A DNA stretch of 64,000 nt. Origin: Rhodospirillaceae bacterium. GTDB taxonomy: Bacteria > Pseudomonadota > Alphaproteobacteria > Reyranellales > Reyranellaceae. The stretch's first letter is position 1; each line of letters begins with the position of its first letter. Both the position numbers and the translations under genes were made by a program. The stretch is from contig WOUR01000003.1 of NCBI GenBank assembly GCA_009772935.1, forward strand, positions 107,515 to 171,514. The letters run 5' to 3'. This document shows, piece by piece, positions 47,769-59,366 of the stretch. Under the pieces are notes generated by a model, which saw only the letters and a list, made by a program, of their open reading frames with translations, was not told the origin of the DNA and did not search any database.

Positions 47769-49010
47769 ATGAAGCAGCGCATCTTCGGCTGGATCTCCAT
47801 CCTCTTCGGAATTGTCCTGTCGCTCGCCGCGCTCGAAGTCACGGCGATTGCCTGGATGTATCTGGAAGACGGCCGCTACACGCCGGCGGAGGAATTGTTC
47901 GAGCGTACCCAGAACACCTACGTGCGGGACGCCACCAAGGGCACGGCCTGCCGTTACGTCGACACGCTCTTCCCGCACCCGTATGTCGCGTTCGTCCATC
48001 ACGCGAATCCGCCGTGCGGCATGCCGTGGGTCAACAACGTCGGGCTGTTCGGACCGGACTATCCGGTCCTGAAGCCCAACGACCGCTATGTCGTGATGCT
48101 GACGGGCGGCTCCGTGGCATCGCAGCTCGGGCAGAATGCAGCGCCGCCCGCGCCGCGCTATCTCGAGGAAGAGCTCAACAACAAATACATCAGCCCGAAC
48201 GGCAAGCCGTTCCTGGTGCTGAACGGCGGCGATGGCGCATGGAAGGAGCCGCAGCCGTTCATTCTTTTCTCACTCTACGCCACGTCGGTCGACGCGGTCG
48301 CCGTCCTCGGCGGCTTCAACGAGCACTATTTCTTCTGGCCGGGCTTCAGCGAGCGGCTGGAGCGGCCGCTCAGCAACTTCCTCGACGTCAATCCGTTCGT
48401 GGCCGACGAGAATTTCGGCGATGCGGCGATCGGCTGGGTCATGGGGCGGATCGCGGGCACGCTCGCCCTGAATCCGGTCCTCGGGCACTCGCATGCCGCC
48501 TACATGGTGGTGCGGGGCATCGAGCAGGCCGCCAAGGGCAAGGACATCTTCAAGTCGACGAAGAAGACGACGCTGAACAGCATCTTCCACTTGCCGGAGG
48601 ACATTCAGCGCAACCACAAGCTCGCCTTCGACGTCCAACTGGAGCTCTACAAGAAGTACGTGCGGGCCACGTTCGCGGTCGCGCGCGACAACAACGTGAA
48701 GTCGGCCTACTTCATCCAGCCGGCGCCGGCCATCGGCAAGGAACTCACCGAGGAGGAGAAGCGGCTCGTCGGCGACCTCTCGTATCGTGACATCTACCGG
48801 AACATCGTCACCGGACTGATGACCTTGCGCGATGGCGGCGCGCCCGTCTTCGACCTGACCCAGATCTTCGCCGGGGAGAAGGGCACGATCTACGCCGACC
48901 ACATCCACTACGCCCGGGATGCGGCGAACGAGAGCCTCGGCAACCGGATCATCGCCGCCCGGATGGGCGAGATCCTGGCGCAAACCTGGGGGTTCCAGCG
49001 GAAGCCCTGA
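47769..49010 (+). CDS. SGNH-hydrolase-like membrane-anchored protein
   Basis: A 413-residue protein with a single N-terminal membrane helix (about 5-30, 'ILFGIVLSLAALEVTAIAWM'), then an extracytoplasmic domain. Weak SGNH features are 'VMLTGGSVASQLG' (block I, GGS), 'AVLGGFNEHYF' (block III like) and 'IYADHIHYARDA' (Asp and His near the end, DxxH). If so, it could be an esterase or O-acetyltransferase partner acting on a surface polymer. The family is not certain. It begins 11 bp after the molybdenum hydroxylase. Confidence 0.65.
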   Translation: MKQRIFGWISILFGIVLSLAALEVTAIAWMYLEDGRYTPAEELFERTQNTYVRDATKGTACRYVDTLFPHPYVAFVHHANPPCGMPWVNNVGLFGPDYPVLKPNDRYVVMLTGGSVASQLGQNAAPPAPRYLEEELNNKYISPNGKPFLVLNGGDGAWKEPQPFILFSLYATSVDAVAVLGGFNEHYFFWPGFSERLERPLSNFLDVNPFVADENFGDAAIGWVMGRIAGTLALNPVLGHSHAAYMVVRGIEQAAKGKDIFKSTKKTTLNSIFHLPEDIQRNHKLAFDVQLELYKKYVRATFAVARDNNVKSAYFIQPAPAIGKELTEEEKRLVGDLSYRDIYRNIVTGLMTLRDGGAPVFDLTQIFAGEKGTIYADHIHYARDAANESLGNRIIAARMGEILAQTWGFQRKP

Positions 49011-49177
49011 GAGGGGCGGGGATCCCCCGGGTTGCACGCAAGGGTAGGCGCCCAATTTTCAGTTATTCCCGAAATACCTGTTGATTCGCCGTCCCCGCCG
49101 AGTTTCACTATCCGAGACGCAGCTAAGAAAAGAGGCGGTCAACCGCCTCATGCGCGTCGCTAGGGATGGAGCGAAAC
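49011..49177. promoter_or_regulatory. Leader/promoter region of the formate dehydrogenase operon
   Basis: A 167-bp stretch before fdnG. It includes the palindrome GGGGATCCCC (49018-49027), an A/T-rich segment around 49050-49075, and a perfect 7-bp hairpin GAGGCGG-TCAA-CCGCCTC at 49132-49149, some 28 bp before the chosen start. No exact FNR box or sigma-70 pair was found. The hairpin would lie in the leader RNA. Confidence 0.45.
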
Positions 49178-52100
49178 ATGGCCGTCACACGTCGGCAATT
49201 CATGAAGGTGAGCGCCGCCGGCCTCGCCGCCTCTTCCGTCGGTGCCTTGGGATTTATCGGCGCGAGTGAGGGACTGGCCGCCGGTGTGCGCCCGTTCCGG
49301 CTCGAGAAGACCACCGAGACACGAAATACTTGCCCCTACTGTGCGGTGGGCTGCGGTGTCCTGGTCTACTCGTCGGCCGACGGCGCGAAGGGCTCCAAGG
49401 CGCGGCTTGTCCACATCGAGGGCGATTCCGACAACCCGATCAATCGCGGCACACTCTGCGCGCGCGGCGCGGCGTCGCTGGGCTTCGCCAACAGCGTCAA
49501 CCGCCTCCAGTATCCGATGCACCGCAAGCCGGGTTCCGACAAGTTCGAGCGCGTGAGCTGGGACTTCGCGATGGAGCGGATCGCCAAGCTTGCCAAGGAA
49601 GACCGCGACAAGAACTTCATTGCGAAGAATCGCGACGGCGTCACGGTCAACCGCTGGGTGAGCACCGGTTTCCTTGCCGGCTCCGCCTGCAGCAACGAGG
49701 CGGGTTACCTCACCTACAAGGCCATTCGGTCGACCGGCATACTGGCGCTGGAGAACCAGGCACGAATATGACACGGACCGACGGTGGCCAGTCTTGGCCC
49801 CACATTCGGACGTGGCGCGATGACGAACTCGTGGAACGACATCAAGAATGCCGACGTCGTTCTGATCATGGGCGGCAATGCCGCCGAAGCCCATCCCTGT
49901 GGCTTCAAGTGGGTGACCGAGGCCAAGGCCAACAACGGTGCCAAGCTCATCGTGGTCGATCCGCGCTTCACGCGCTCGGCCGCGGTCTCCGATCTCTATG
50001 CACCGATCCGTCCGGGCACCGACATCGCGTTCCTTTCGGGCGTGATGCGTTACCTGCTGGGTAACGGCAAGATCCATCAGAAGTACGTCAACGCCTACAC
50101 CAACGCCTCCTACATCGTGAAGGAAGGCTTCAAGTTCGAGGACGGGCTGTTCACGGGCTACGACGCTGCGAGGAAGAGCTACGTCGATCGCTCGAGCTGG
50201 GACTACGAGTTCGACGAACAGGGCATGGCGAAGGTCGACGAGACCCTGCAGAACCCGCGTTGCGCCATCAACCTCTTGAAGGCGCATGTCGAGCGCTACA
50301 CGCCCGAGATGGTCGAACGCATCTGCGGCACGCCCAGGGACAAGTTCCTGAAGGTCTGTGAGCTGATCGCAACGACCGCCAACGGCGAGCGGTCGATGAC
50401 CTCGCTCTACGCGCTGGGCTGGACCCAGCACACGACCGGCGCTCAGAACATCCGCAGCATGGCCATGATCCAGCTCCTGCTCGGCAACATGGGTATCCCG
50501 GGCGGCGGCGTGAATGCGCTGCGTGGCCACTCGAACGTGCAGGGCATCACCGACTTCGGGCTGCTGACGACCTCGACGCCGGGTTACCTTGTCCTGCCGA
50601 ACGAGCGGGAGGCGACCTACGCCGACTACATGAAGGCGCGTGCCTTCAAGCCCATACGCCCCGGCCAGACCAGCTTCTGGCAGAACTACGGGAAGTTCTT
50701 CGTCAGCCAGCAGAAGAGCCTGTTCGGCAAGGCGGCCACCCGGGAGAACGACTGGGCTTACGATTATCTGCCCAAGTTCGACACCGCCTACGACGTTCTC
50801 AAGATCGTCGACATGATGGCGGGCGGCCAGATGAACGGCCTGTTCTGCCAGGGCCTCAACGTCATGATGGCGGCGCCCAACAAGGCCAAGGTCCAGGCAG
50901 GGCTGTCGAAGCTCAAGTGGCTCGTCATCATGGATCCGCTCGAGACCGAGACGGGGCGCTTCTGGGAAAACCACGGCGAGTTCAACAACGTCGATCCAAA
51001 GGCGATCCAGACCGAGGTCTTCCAGCTTCCGACCACGGCCTATGCCGAGGACGAGGGGACATTCACCAACTCCAGCCGGGTGATCCAGTGGCACTGGAAG
51101 TCCGTGGAGGGACCTGGCGAATCGCGCGGCGACATCCAGATCATCGCCGAACTGCACAGCCGCCTGCGCGCGCTCTACGCGAAGGAAGGCGGCGCCTTCC
51201 CCGATCCGATCCTCAATACGACCTGGAACTACGCCAAGCCCGCGCATCCGGAGCCGGTCGAACTCCTGAAGGAGATCAACGGCTACGCGCTGGAGGACCT
51301 GCCCGATCCGGCCGATCCTACCAAGGTGATGCTGAAGGCGGGCCAGTTGCTGCCGGGGTTCGCCGTGATGCGCGATGACGGCAAGACGTCGGGCGGATGC
51401 TGGATCTACACCGGCGTCTATACCGAGGCCGGCAACATGTCGATGCGGCGCGACGCCAGCGACCCGAGCGGTCTCGGGGTCCATCCGAACTGGGGCTACG
51501 CCTGGCCGGCCAACCGGCGCGTCCTCTACAACCGCGCCTCGGCCGATCCCGACGGAAAGGCCTGGAGCGAGCGCAAGAAGTACATCACCTGGAACGGCTC
51601 GCGCTGGGTCGGTCCGGACGTGCCGGACTATGCCCCGACGGTGGCGCCCGACAAGGCGGTCGGGCCGTTCATCATGAACCAGGAAGGCACGGCGCGGCTG
51701 TTCTCGCGCACGGCGATGCCGGACGGGCCCTTCCCCGAGCACTACGAGCCGATGGACGCCTACATCGCCAATCCGCTGCACCCCAAGATCAACACCAATC
51801 CGGTGGCACGGGTGTTCGCGGCCGACGCGAAGTCGTTCGGCACGCCCGACAAGTTTCCCATCGTTGCGACCTCGTATCGCCTCGCCGAGCACTTCCACTA
51901 CTGGACCAAGAACGTGCACGACAATGCCGTGGTCCAGCCGGAGATGTTCGTCGAGATGGGCGAGCGTCTGGCCAAGGCCAAGGGCATCCGGAACGGCGAC
52001 TGGGTCGAGGTGTCGAGCCAGCGCGGCATGATCAAGGCGAAGGCGTCCGTGTCGAAGCGCTTCCGGCCGATCATGGTCGACGGCAAGCCCTGCGACGTGA

Positions 52101-52270
52101 TCGGCCTGCCGATCCATTTCGGCTTCGTCGGCCTCGCGCGGAAGTCCTATCCGCTCAACACGCTGACGCCCGCGGTCGGGGATGCCAGCACCAATACGCC
52201 TGAATACAAGGCGTTCCTGGTGGACGTGAAGAAAACCACCCCGCCGGCGGCGACGCCGGCCGTGTCCTGA
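49178..52270 (+). CDS. fdnG: Selenocysteine-containing formate dehydrogenase N, major subunit
   Basis: A 1030-residue selenoprotein read through one in-frame UGA. A Tat signal ('[20 protein letters not shown]') exports it to the periplasm. A 4Fe-4S cluster is held by '[12 protein letters not shown]' with a fourth Cys in '[10 protein letters not shown]'. TGA at 49769-49771 is residue 198, in '[18 protein letters not shown]', the same place as Sec196 of E. coli FdnG. A Mo/W-bis-MGD domain fills the rest. It oxidises formate to CO2. ATG 49178 has GGAG 7 nt upstream; ATG 49166 has none. A SECIS-like hairpin follows the UGA. Confidence 0.95.
49769..49771 (+). other. Selenocysteine-recoded UGA codon
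   Basis: This TGA lies between a frame ending 'ALENQARI' and one beginning '[19 protein letters not shown]' in the same phase, the exact surroundings of the Sec residue in FdnG. Reading it as Sec is supported by selA, selB and selC in the same window. Confidence 0.95.
49784..49803 (+). promoter_or_regulatory. SECIS-like hairpin after the Sec codon
   Basis: Twelve bases beyond the UGA, GTGGCC and GGCC-(CC)-AC pair to form a 6-bp stem with a CC bulge and loop AGTCTT. The position and AGUCUU loop match the bacterial SECIS of E. coli fdnG. SelB would bind it. Confidence 0.8.
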
Positions 52271-52284
52271 TCGGGGAGGGTGAG

Positions 52285-53190
52285 ATGTCCGTGATGCAAG
52301 CCCTCGATCTCCGCCGCCGGTCCGCCTCCAGCGTGCCGCCACCCGCCGCCGGCAAGCCGGCCGCGGTTCCCGTCGCCAAGCTGATCGACGTCAGCAAGTG
52401 CATCGGGTGCAAGGCCTGCCAGACCGCCTGTCTGGAATGGAACCAGCTCGACCAGCCGATCGGCTTCACCGACGGCACCTACAACAACCCGACCGATCTC
52501 ACGACGGCCTCGTGGACCGTCATGCGCTACACGGAGTACGAGCACGGCGACGATCTGGAATGGCTGATCCGCAAGGACGGCTGCATGCACTGCGACGATC
52601 CGGGCTGTCTCAAGGCCTGCCCGGCGCCGGGCGCCATCGTCCAGTACACCAACGGCATCGTCGACTTCATCTCCGACAACTGCATCGGCTGCGGCTACTG
52701 CGTGAAGGGGTGCCCCTTCAACATCCCGCGCATCTCCCAGGTCACCAGCAAGGCCTACAAGTGCACGCTCTGTTCCGATCGTGTGGTGGTCGGCCAGGCG
52801 CCGGCCTGCGCCAAGGCGTGTCCGACCCAGGCGATCTACTTCGGCACCAAGGAAGACATGATCGCCCATGCCGGCAAGCGCATCACCGACCTGAAGTCGC
52901 GCGGCTACCAGAATGCCGGCCTCTACAATCCGCCGGGCGTGAACGGCACGCATGTCATGTACGTGCTGCAGCATGCCGACAAGCCGTCGCTCTATGCCGG
53001 CCTGCCGGACAATCCGCACATCAGTCCGCTGGTCGGGATCTGGAAGGGCGTCATGAAGCCGCTCTCGCTGGCGGCGATCGCCTTCGCCGGCGCCTTCGGC
53101 CTCATGCACTACGTCACCAGGGGCCCCAACAGGGTCACCGAGCATGACGAGGAGAAGGCGGCCGAACTGGCCGGGAGCGACAAGGCATGA
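52285..53190 (+). CDS. fdnH: Formate dehydrogenase iron-sulfur (beta) subunit
   Basis: A 301-residue electron-transfer subunit with four cysteine clusters: '[14 protein letters not shown]', '[18 protein letters not shown]', '[17 protein letters not shown]' and '[21 protein letters not shown]', fit for four 4Fe-4S centres. One C-terminal membrane helix (around '[17 protein letters not shown]') anchors it. It carries electrons from FdnG to FdnI. It lies 14 bp after fdnG and overlaps fdnI by 4 bp. Confidence 0.97.
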   Translation: MSVMQALDLRRRSASSVPPPAAGKPAAVPVAKLIDVSKCIGCKACQTACLEWNQLDQPIGFTDGTYNNPTDLTTASWTVMRYTEYEHGDDLEWLIRKDGCMHCDDPGCLKACPAPGAIVQYTNGIVDFISDNCIGCGYCVKGCPFNIPRISQVTSKAYKCTLCSDRVVVGQAPACAKACPTQAIYFGTKEDMIAHAGKRITDLKSRGYQNAGLYNPPGVNGTHVMYVLQHADKPSLYAGLPDNPHISPLVGIWKGVMKPLSLAAIAFAGAFGLMHYVTRGPNRVTEHDEEKAAELAGSDKA

Positions 53191-53816
53191 GTGCACACGC
53201 CAAGCCGGTGAGCCGCTACACCACGGCCGCCCGCATCAATCACTGGATCACGGCCGTCTCGCTGATCCTGCTGGCGCTCAGCGGCATGGCGCTGTTCCAT
53301 CCGTCGCTCTACTTCCTCACCTACCTGTTCGGTGGCGGCCAGATCACGCGCGCCATCCACCCGTGGATCGGCGTCGTCCTCGCGGTCAGCTTCCTCGGCC
53401 TGTTCCTCCGTTTCTTCACGCTCAACCTCTGGAACCGTGACGACACGGTCTGGATGAAGAACCTGGGCGCGGTGATCAACGACAAGGAGGAGGGGCTGCC
53501 CGAGGTCGGCAAGTACAATGCCGGCCAGAAACTGGTCTTCTGGGGCCAGTCGATCCTGATCCTGCTGCTGCTCGGCAGCGGCTTCGTGCTGTGGGACACC
53601 TACTTCGCGTCCTATACGACGATCGACCAGAAGCGTCTCTCGGCGGTGATCCACGCGCTCTGCGCCATCGGCGCCATCCTGATCTGGATCGTGCATGTCT
53701 ATGCCGCCATCTGGGTCAAGGGGACGCTGAGCGCCATGACCCGGGGTTCGGTCAGCGGCGGCTGGGCCTGGAAGCATCATCGCAAGTGGTTCCGCCAGGA
53801 AGTCGGCAAGTCCTGA
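53187..53816 (+). CDS. fdnI: Formate dehydrogenase cytochrome b556 (gamma) subunit
   Basis: A 209-residue membrane protein with four helices and conserved histidines likely ligating two b hemes: '[19 protein letters not shown]', '[19 protein letters not shown]', '[15 protein letters not shown]' and '[12 protein letters not shown]'. It passes electrons to quinone, coupling formate oxidation to a proton-motive loop. The ATG overlaps the fdnH stop; fdhE starts 20 bp after its stop. Confidence 0.96.
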   Translation: MSAHAKPVSRYTTAARINHWITAVSLILLALSGMALFHPSLYFLTYLFGGGQITRAIHPWIGVVLAVSFLGLFLRFFTLNLWNRDDTVWMKNLGAVINDKEEGLPEVGKYNAGQKLVFWGQSILILLLLGSGFVLWDTYFASYTTIDQKRLSAVIHALCAIGAILIWIVHVYAAIWVKGTLSAMTRGSVSGGWAWKHHRKWFRQEVGKS

Positions 53817-53836
53817 GTTCCGGTCCCGAAAATCCC

Positions 53837-54754
53837 GTGTCCGCGTTCGGCGAGAACATCCTCGGTGCGGCTGCCGAGGGTGAGCGCATTCGCCTGCCCG
53901 ATCTGTCCACGGTCTTCGAAAACAGGGCCGCCCGTCTTCGGGCGCTGGCGCCCGGCCATGATCTCGAAGGGTTCCTGCGCGTCATTGCGGCGCTGGTGAC
54001 GGCTCAGCACGAGGCGTTGGCGGGACTGCCGCCCGGTTCGATGCCGGGAGCGGCCGAGATCGGCAAGGCGCGGCTGGTGCAGCGCGCACCGCTCGATCCC
54101 TCGATCTGGTCGCGCGACGGGAGCTGGCGGGTGGCGCTGTCGCGCCTCCTGGAGACGATCGACCTCGACGTTCTGCCGGACTCGGCGCGAGCAGCCCGCG
54201 AGGCGCTCATGCAAGCGGACCAGGCTTCACTCGAGGAGCTCGCGGACCGTTTTCTCGGCGGGGACGTTGCGCCCGGGGAAGCCGCCCAGGCCGTCTTCGT
54301 GGCGGCGGCCCTGCAGGTTGCCTGGACGCGCATGGCGGCGCTGCTCGACGCCGGCGATCTGGCAGGCGAGACCGAAGGCGGCGACTGTCCGGCCTGCGGA
54401 TCGCCGCCCGTATCGGGTCTCGTCTCGCCCGGCGGCACGAAGTTCGGCCACCGGCACCTTCATTGTTCGCTGTGCGCCACGTCGTGGCGCTACACGCGGG
54501 TGCGCTGCGTGCATTGCGGCAGCACCGACGGGATCTCGTTCCGCAACCTGGCCGGCACATCCTATCTCCGGGCGGAATGTTGCGAGGCCTGCCACGGTTA
54601 TTCAAAGGTCTTCTATCTCGAGAAGGCCCGTAGCCTCGAACCGCTGGCCGACGATCTGGCCTCGCTCGGCCTCGACGTCCTTGTGGGCGAGGAGGGCTTC
54701 GCGCGCGTGCCCAATCCGTTCGTGCTGGGCATGATGGAGTCGCCGGAGAAGTGA
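53837..54754 (+). CDS. fdhE: Formate dehydrogenase accessory protein FdhE
   Basis: A 305-residue protein, close to E. coli FdhE (309). Four CxxC motifs form two rubredoxin-like iron sites: 'CPACGSPP', 'CSLCATSW', 'CVHCGSTDG' and 'CCEACHGY'. FdhE is needed for assembly or maturation of Tat-exported formate dehydrogenases. GTG 53837 is the only good start after the fdnI stop; the frame opens further upstream inside fdnI but without homology. Confidence 0.92.
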   Translation: MSAFGENILGAAAEGERIRLPDLSTVFENRAARLRALAPGHDLEGFLRVIAALVTAQHEALAGLPPGSMPGAAEIGKARLVQRAPLDPSIWSRDGSWRVALSRLLETIDLDVLPDSARAAREALMQADQASLEELADRFLGGDVAPGEAAQAVFVAAALQVAWTRMAALLDAGDLAGETEGGDCPACGSPPVSGLVSPGGTKFGHRHLHCSLCATSWRYTRVRCVHCGSTDGISFRNLAGTSYLRAECCEACHGYSKVFYLEKARSLEPLADDLASLGLDVLVGEEGFARVPNPFVLGMMESPEK

Positions 54755-54832
54755 TTGATCGGCCGTTGGGGCTGAGCCATGTTGAACGCTGGCGGACAGG
54801 ACGTCCGGCCTCTCACTGGTAGGAAGAATTCC

Positions 54833-56204
<1,372 letters not shown>

Positions 56205-56221
<17 letters not shown>

Positions 56222-56978
56222 GCTGCTCGATCGCGTGCCGCCGCCGGAGCAGCGGATGGCGCAGGCGCTGGCGGCGTGGACGTCGGGCGACTATGGCGTC
56301 GCACTCGACCTGTGGGCGCCGCTTGCCCATGAAGGGCATGCACGGGCGCAGAGCAACATGGGTGCGGCCTTCCTGCAGGGTCGCGGTGTCGAACAGGATC
56401 ATGCCAAGGCGATCGACTGGCTGCAGCGCGCCGCCGGGCAGGGCGACGCCGGCGGCCAGCGCAACCTCGCCGTCTGCTACTACGAAGGATGGGGCGTGCC
56501 GCAGGACCATGCCGAAGCCGCGCGGCTCTACGAGAAGGCCGCACGGCAGGGCGATCCCGAGGCGCAGGACATGCTGTCATGGATGAAGCTGGTGGGCGGC
56601 GGCTGTCCGCAGGACTACGCCGGCGCGCGCTTCTGGGCGGAGAAGGCGGCCGCTCACGGCAGCGCGGCGGCGATGGCCCGGCTGGGTGACATTCATCACA
56701 ACGCGCTGGGCGTCGAACGCGACGCGACTGCGGCGGCTGACTGGTGGGGCCGCGCTGCGCGCCTCGGCCATCCCGAGGCGCAGGCGATGCTGGGGGCGGC
56801 CTGTCTCGCCGGCAAGGGCGTCGAGCGCGACGTGGTCGAGGCGCTGCACTGGTTGCGGCGGGCCGAGATGGGCGGTGCGGGCGAGCTGGCGGCCGGCTTC
56901 CTGAAGGAGGCGCGGGCGCACGCCCGGGCCTCGCAGCGCGCCGAGGCCGAGCGCCGGGCCGAGGAGCCGCTGCAATGA
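56205..56978 (+). CDS. Sel1-like (TPR-type) repeat protein inside the sel operon
   Basis: A 257-residue protein made of about six Sel1-like repeats such as '[21 protein letters not shown]', '[19 protein letters not shown]' and '[20 protein letters not shown]' (each 36 residues long in pattern). No signal peptide, so cytoplasmic. Such repeats mediate protein-protein contacts. It overlaps selA by 17 bp and selB by 4 bp, so it must be translated with them; a helper role in selenocysteine delivery or FDH maturation is possible but not known. The name Sel1 is unrelated to selenium. Confidence 0.85.
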
Positions 56979-58823
56979 TCGTCGGGACGGCGGGCCACAT
57001 CGATCACGGCAAGACCGCGCTGGTGAAGGCCTTGCATCGACCTGGGCTACGCCTACAGCGATCTCGGCGACGGCCGGCAACTCGGCTTCGTCGACGTGCC
57101 GGGCCACGAGCGCTTCGTGCACAACATGCTGGCCGGCGCCACCGGCATCGATGCGGCGCTGCTCGTCGTGTCGGCGGCCGAGGGGATCAAGCCGCAGACC
57201 GTGGAGCATCTGCAGATCCTCGACCTGCTGGGCCTCGATCGCGGCATCGTGGCCCTCACCAAGGCCGACCTCGCCAACGACGACCAGCAGCTCGAGCGGA
57301 TGGCCGAGATCGAGACCCTGCTCGCCGCGACCTCGCTGCGCGGCGCCGAGATCGTGCCGGTCTCGGCGGTGACCGGGCAGGGGATCGCCGAGCTGAAGGA
57401 AAAGCTGCTGGTCCTCGGCGAGAGCGGCAAGGGCGCCGCGGGCTTCGCGCGCCTGGCGGTGGATCGCTGCTTCGTGCTTTCGGGGGCGGGCGTCGTCGTC
57501 ACGGGCACGGTCCATGCCGGTGAGATCAGGGTCGATGACCGGCTGCTGCTGACGCCGTCCGGCATCGAGGCACGGGTGCGTTCACTCCACGCGCAGAACC
57601 GGCCTGCCGAGATCGGACGTGCCGGCGAGCGCTGCGCGCTCAACCTCGCGGGCCCTCGGCTTTCCAAGGATGCGATCAAGCGCGGCGAGTGGGTCGTGAG
57701 CCCCGAGCTTCACGCCCCGACCGACCGCATCGACGTTCGCCTGAACCTGCTCGGCTCGGAAGCGCAGCCCCTGAAGCACTGGTCGCCGGTCCACGTTCAC
57801 CTGGGATCGGCGCATGTGATGGGCCGCGTCGCGCTGCTCGAAGGCGAGAGGCTGGCGTCGGGCGACACGGCGCTCGCCCAGATCGTGCTCGACGAGAAGG
57901 TCGGCGCGCTCGCGGGCGACCGGGTCATCCTTCGCGATCCGTCCGCGACCCGCACCATGGCGGGCGGGACGGTGATCGATCCGTTCGGGCCGCCGCGCAA
58001 CCGGCGTGCCGAACGGCGCCTGCTGGAGCTGGCCGCACTTGCCGAGGCCGATGACGAGATCATGCCGCGCTTGCTGCGTCTGGAAGGCGGCTTCGTCGAT
58101 CTCGGCCGCTTCGGCCTGTCACGGAACCTCCGGCCGGCCGAGATCGAGAAGCAGCTCGAGGCGTCGGGCGGCCAGAAGCTCGAAGGCTTCGGCTTCCTCG
58201 CAGAGACGCTTGCGGCGGCGCGCAAGGACATCGTCGACACGCTCAAGACCTTCCATGAGACCAGGGCGGATGCGCCCGGCCTCCAGGCCGAGCGCCTGCG
58301 CGTGACGCTGAAGCGGCGCTGGCCGGCACCGGTCTTCAAGGCGCTGCTCGACCAGGAGATCCGCGCCAAGACGGTCGTCGTCGACGGGGCCTTCCTGCGC
58401 CTGCCCGGTCATTCGCTGAAGCTCGGAGCGCGCGACGAGGCCCTTTGGCAGAAGATCTCCGCCGACATGACACGCGACCGCTTCAAGCCGCCGAGGGTCC
58501 GCGACTTCGCGCAGGCGTACGGGGCGCCGGAAGCCGACACCCGCCGTCTGCTGCAACGGCTTGCCAAGCTGGGCAGGGTCATCGAAGTCGCGCCCGACCA
58601 TTTCTTCCTGCGTCCTGTCGTGGCGGAGATGGTCGCAATCGTGAACGGGTTCGGTCACGAGTTCAGCGCGGCCGAGTTCCGCGACAAGCTCGACAATGGC
58701 CGCAAGGTGGCGATCCAGATCCTGGAATTCTTCGACCGCCACGGCATCACGGTCCGCCGCGGCGACCTGCGCCGCGCGGTGCCGCAAAAGGCGGGGCAGT
58801 ACGGCCCGCCGCCTACGGCTTGA
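56975..58823 (+). pseudogene. selB: Selenocysteine-specific elongation factor SelB, disrupted by deletion/frameshift
   Basis: The start '[20 protein letters not shown]' is a clear SelB G1 region, and another frame resumes '[21 protein letters not shown]' and runs for about 595 more residues with '[20 protein letters not shown]', G4 'ALTKADL', domain II-III and the C-terminal winged helices that bind SECIS. The missing part, about 17 residues containing switch I (TGVDxDRLxEEKxRGMT in relatives), corresponds to 50 lost bases at 57034-57036. As read, no functional SelB is made. It may be an assembly error or a true mutation. Confidence 0.88.
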
Positions 58824-59163
58824 CGACAGGGCCGCTCAGGCTGACCGGTGCGCCATCGGGACCGCTGAACAGGGACAGCAGGAAACCATGCTCCTCCTGC
58901 GGCGTGCCGCCGACGCGCACGCCCCGTGAGGCGAGTTCGGCGCGCTTGGCGACGAGATCGGGAACGCGCAGGCCCGGCTGCCATGTCCCCGCCGGATTTG
59001 CCGGTGAAGCTGGCTGAAGGGCCAGTCGGGTCGGACCGGTATCGAATTCGGCCCAGTCCGGGGTCTCGAACTTGAGCTTCAAGCCGACGGTGTCGCGCCA
59101 GAAGGCAACGGCTGCCGCAAGGTCGGAGACGTTGGCGATGACGTACCTCAATTCGATGGTCAT
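58813..59163 (-). CDS. VOC/glyoxalase-family protein
   Basis: A 116-residue single-module vicinal-oxygen-chelate protein: 'MTIELRYVIANVSDLAAAVAFW' start (first helix-strand), 'GLKLKFETPDWAEFDTGPTR', 'QPGLRVPDLVAKRAELASRGV' and the closing 'LLSLFSGPDGAPVSLSG'. Members act as glyoxalases, dioxygenases or resistance proteins; the substrate is unknown. ATG 59163 has AAGGGA upstream; ATG 59190 is an alternative. It is antisense to the sel cluster and overlaps the selB end by 11 bp. Confidence 0.82.
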   Translation of the reverse strand: MTIELRYVIANVSDLAAAVAFWRDTVGLKLKFETPDWAEFDTGPTRLALQPASPANPAGTWQPGLRVPDLVAKRAELASRGVRVGGTPQEEHGFLLSLFSGPDGAPVSLSGPVVKP

Positions 59164-59203
59164 GGTCTTGAATCCCTTGAGGAATTTCATCCCAGTATGA
59201 CAG

Positions 59204-59232
59204 GTGACACGGCATCGGTTCTGGTGAATCAT
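59204..59232 (+). promoter_or_regulatory. Candidate promoter for selC
   Basis: GTGACA (59204-59209, five of six) and AATCAT (59227-59232, four of six) with an exact 17-nt spacer. The predicted start is at about 59239, at the first base of the tRNA, so little or no 5' trimming would be needed. Confidence 0.45.
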
Positions 59233-59239
59233 CCGCCCC

Positions 59240-59335
59240 GGAGGGGAAGCGCTCCCGGTGGGGCGGCTGGCCTTCAAAGCCAGAGAGGGCCGTTAGCCGG
59301 TTCTTAGTGGGTTCGACTCCCACTCTCTTCCGCCA
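59240..59335 (+). tRNA. selC: tRNA-Sec (anticodon UCA)
   Basis: A 96-base tRNA with an 8-bp acceptor stem (GGAGGGGA with TCTCTTCC, two G-U pairs), a long D arm, anticodon stem CTGGC/GCCAG with loop CTTCAAA (UCA at 59274-59276), a long variable arm (about 20 nt) and GGTTCGACTCC in the T arm. G73 and CCA are encoded. These are the hallmarks of bacterial tRNA-Sec. It is separated from selB by the antisense VOC gene. Confidence 0.97.
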
Positions 59336-59366
59336 TTCTGTTTGTTTCTCTGGAGTCCTGCCCCCG

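Noticed and set aside
49132..49149. Riboswitch or Mo-cofactor RNA in front of fdnG
   Set aside because: Only a single simple hairpin is present; the conserved multi-helix pattern of the Moco RNA is not visible.
49160..52342. A very long open frame (about 1060 codons) on the minus strand opposite fdnG
   Set aside because: It lies antisense to a conserved gene in GC-rich DNA; its protein is biased to R, H, D, L and A with no domain, as expected of a shadow frame.
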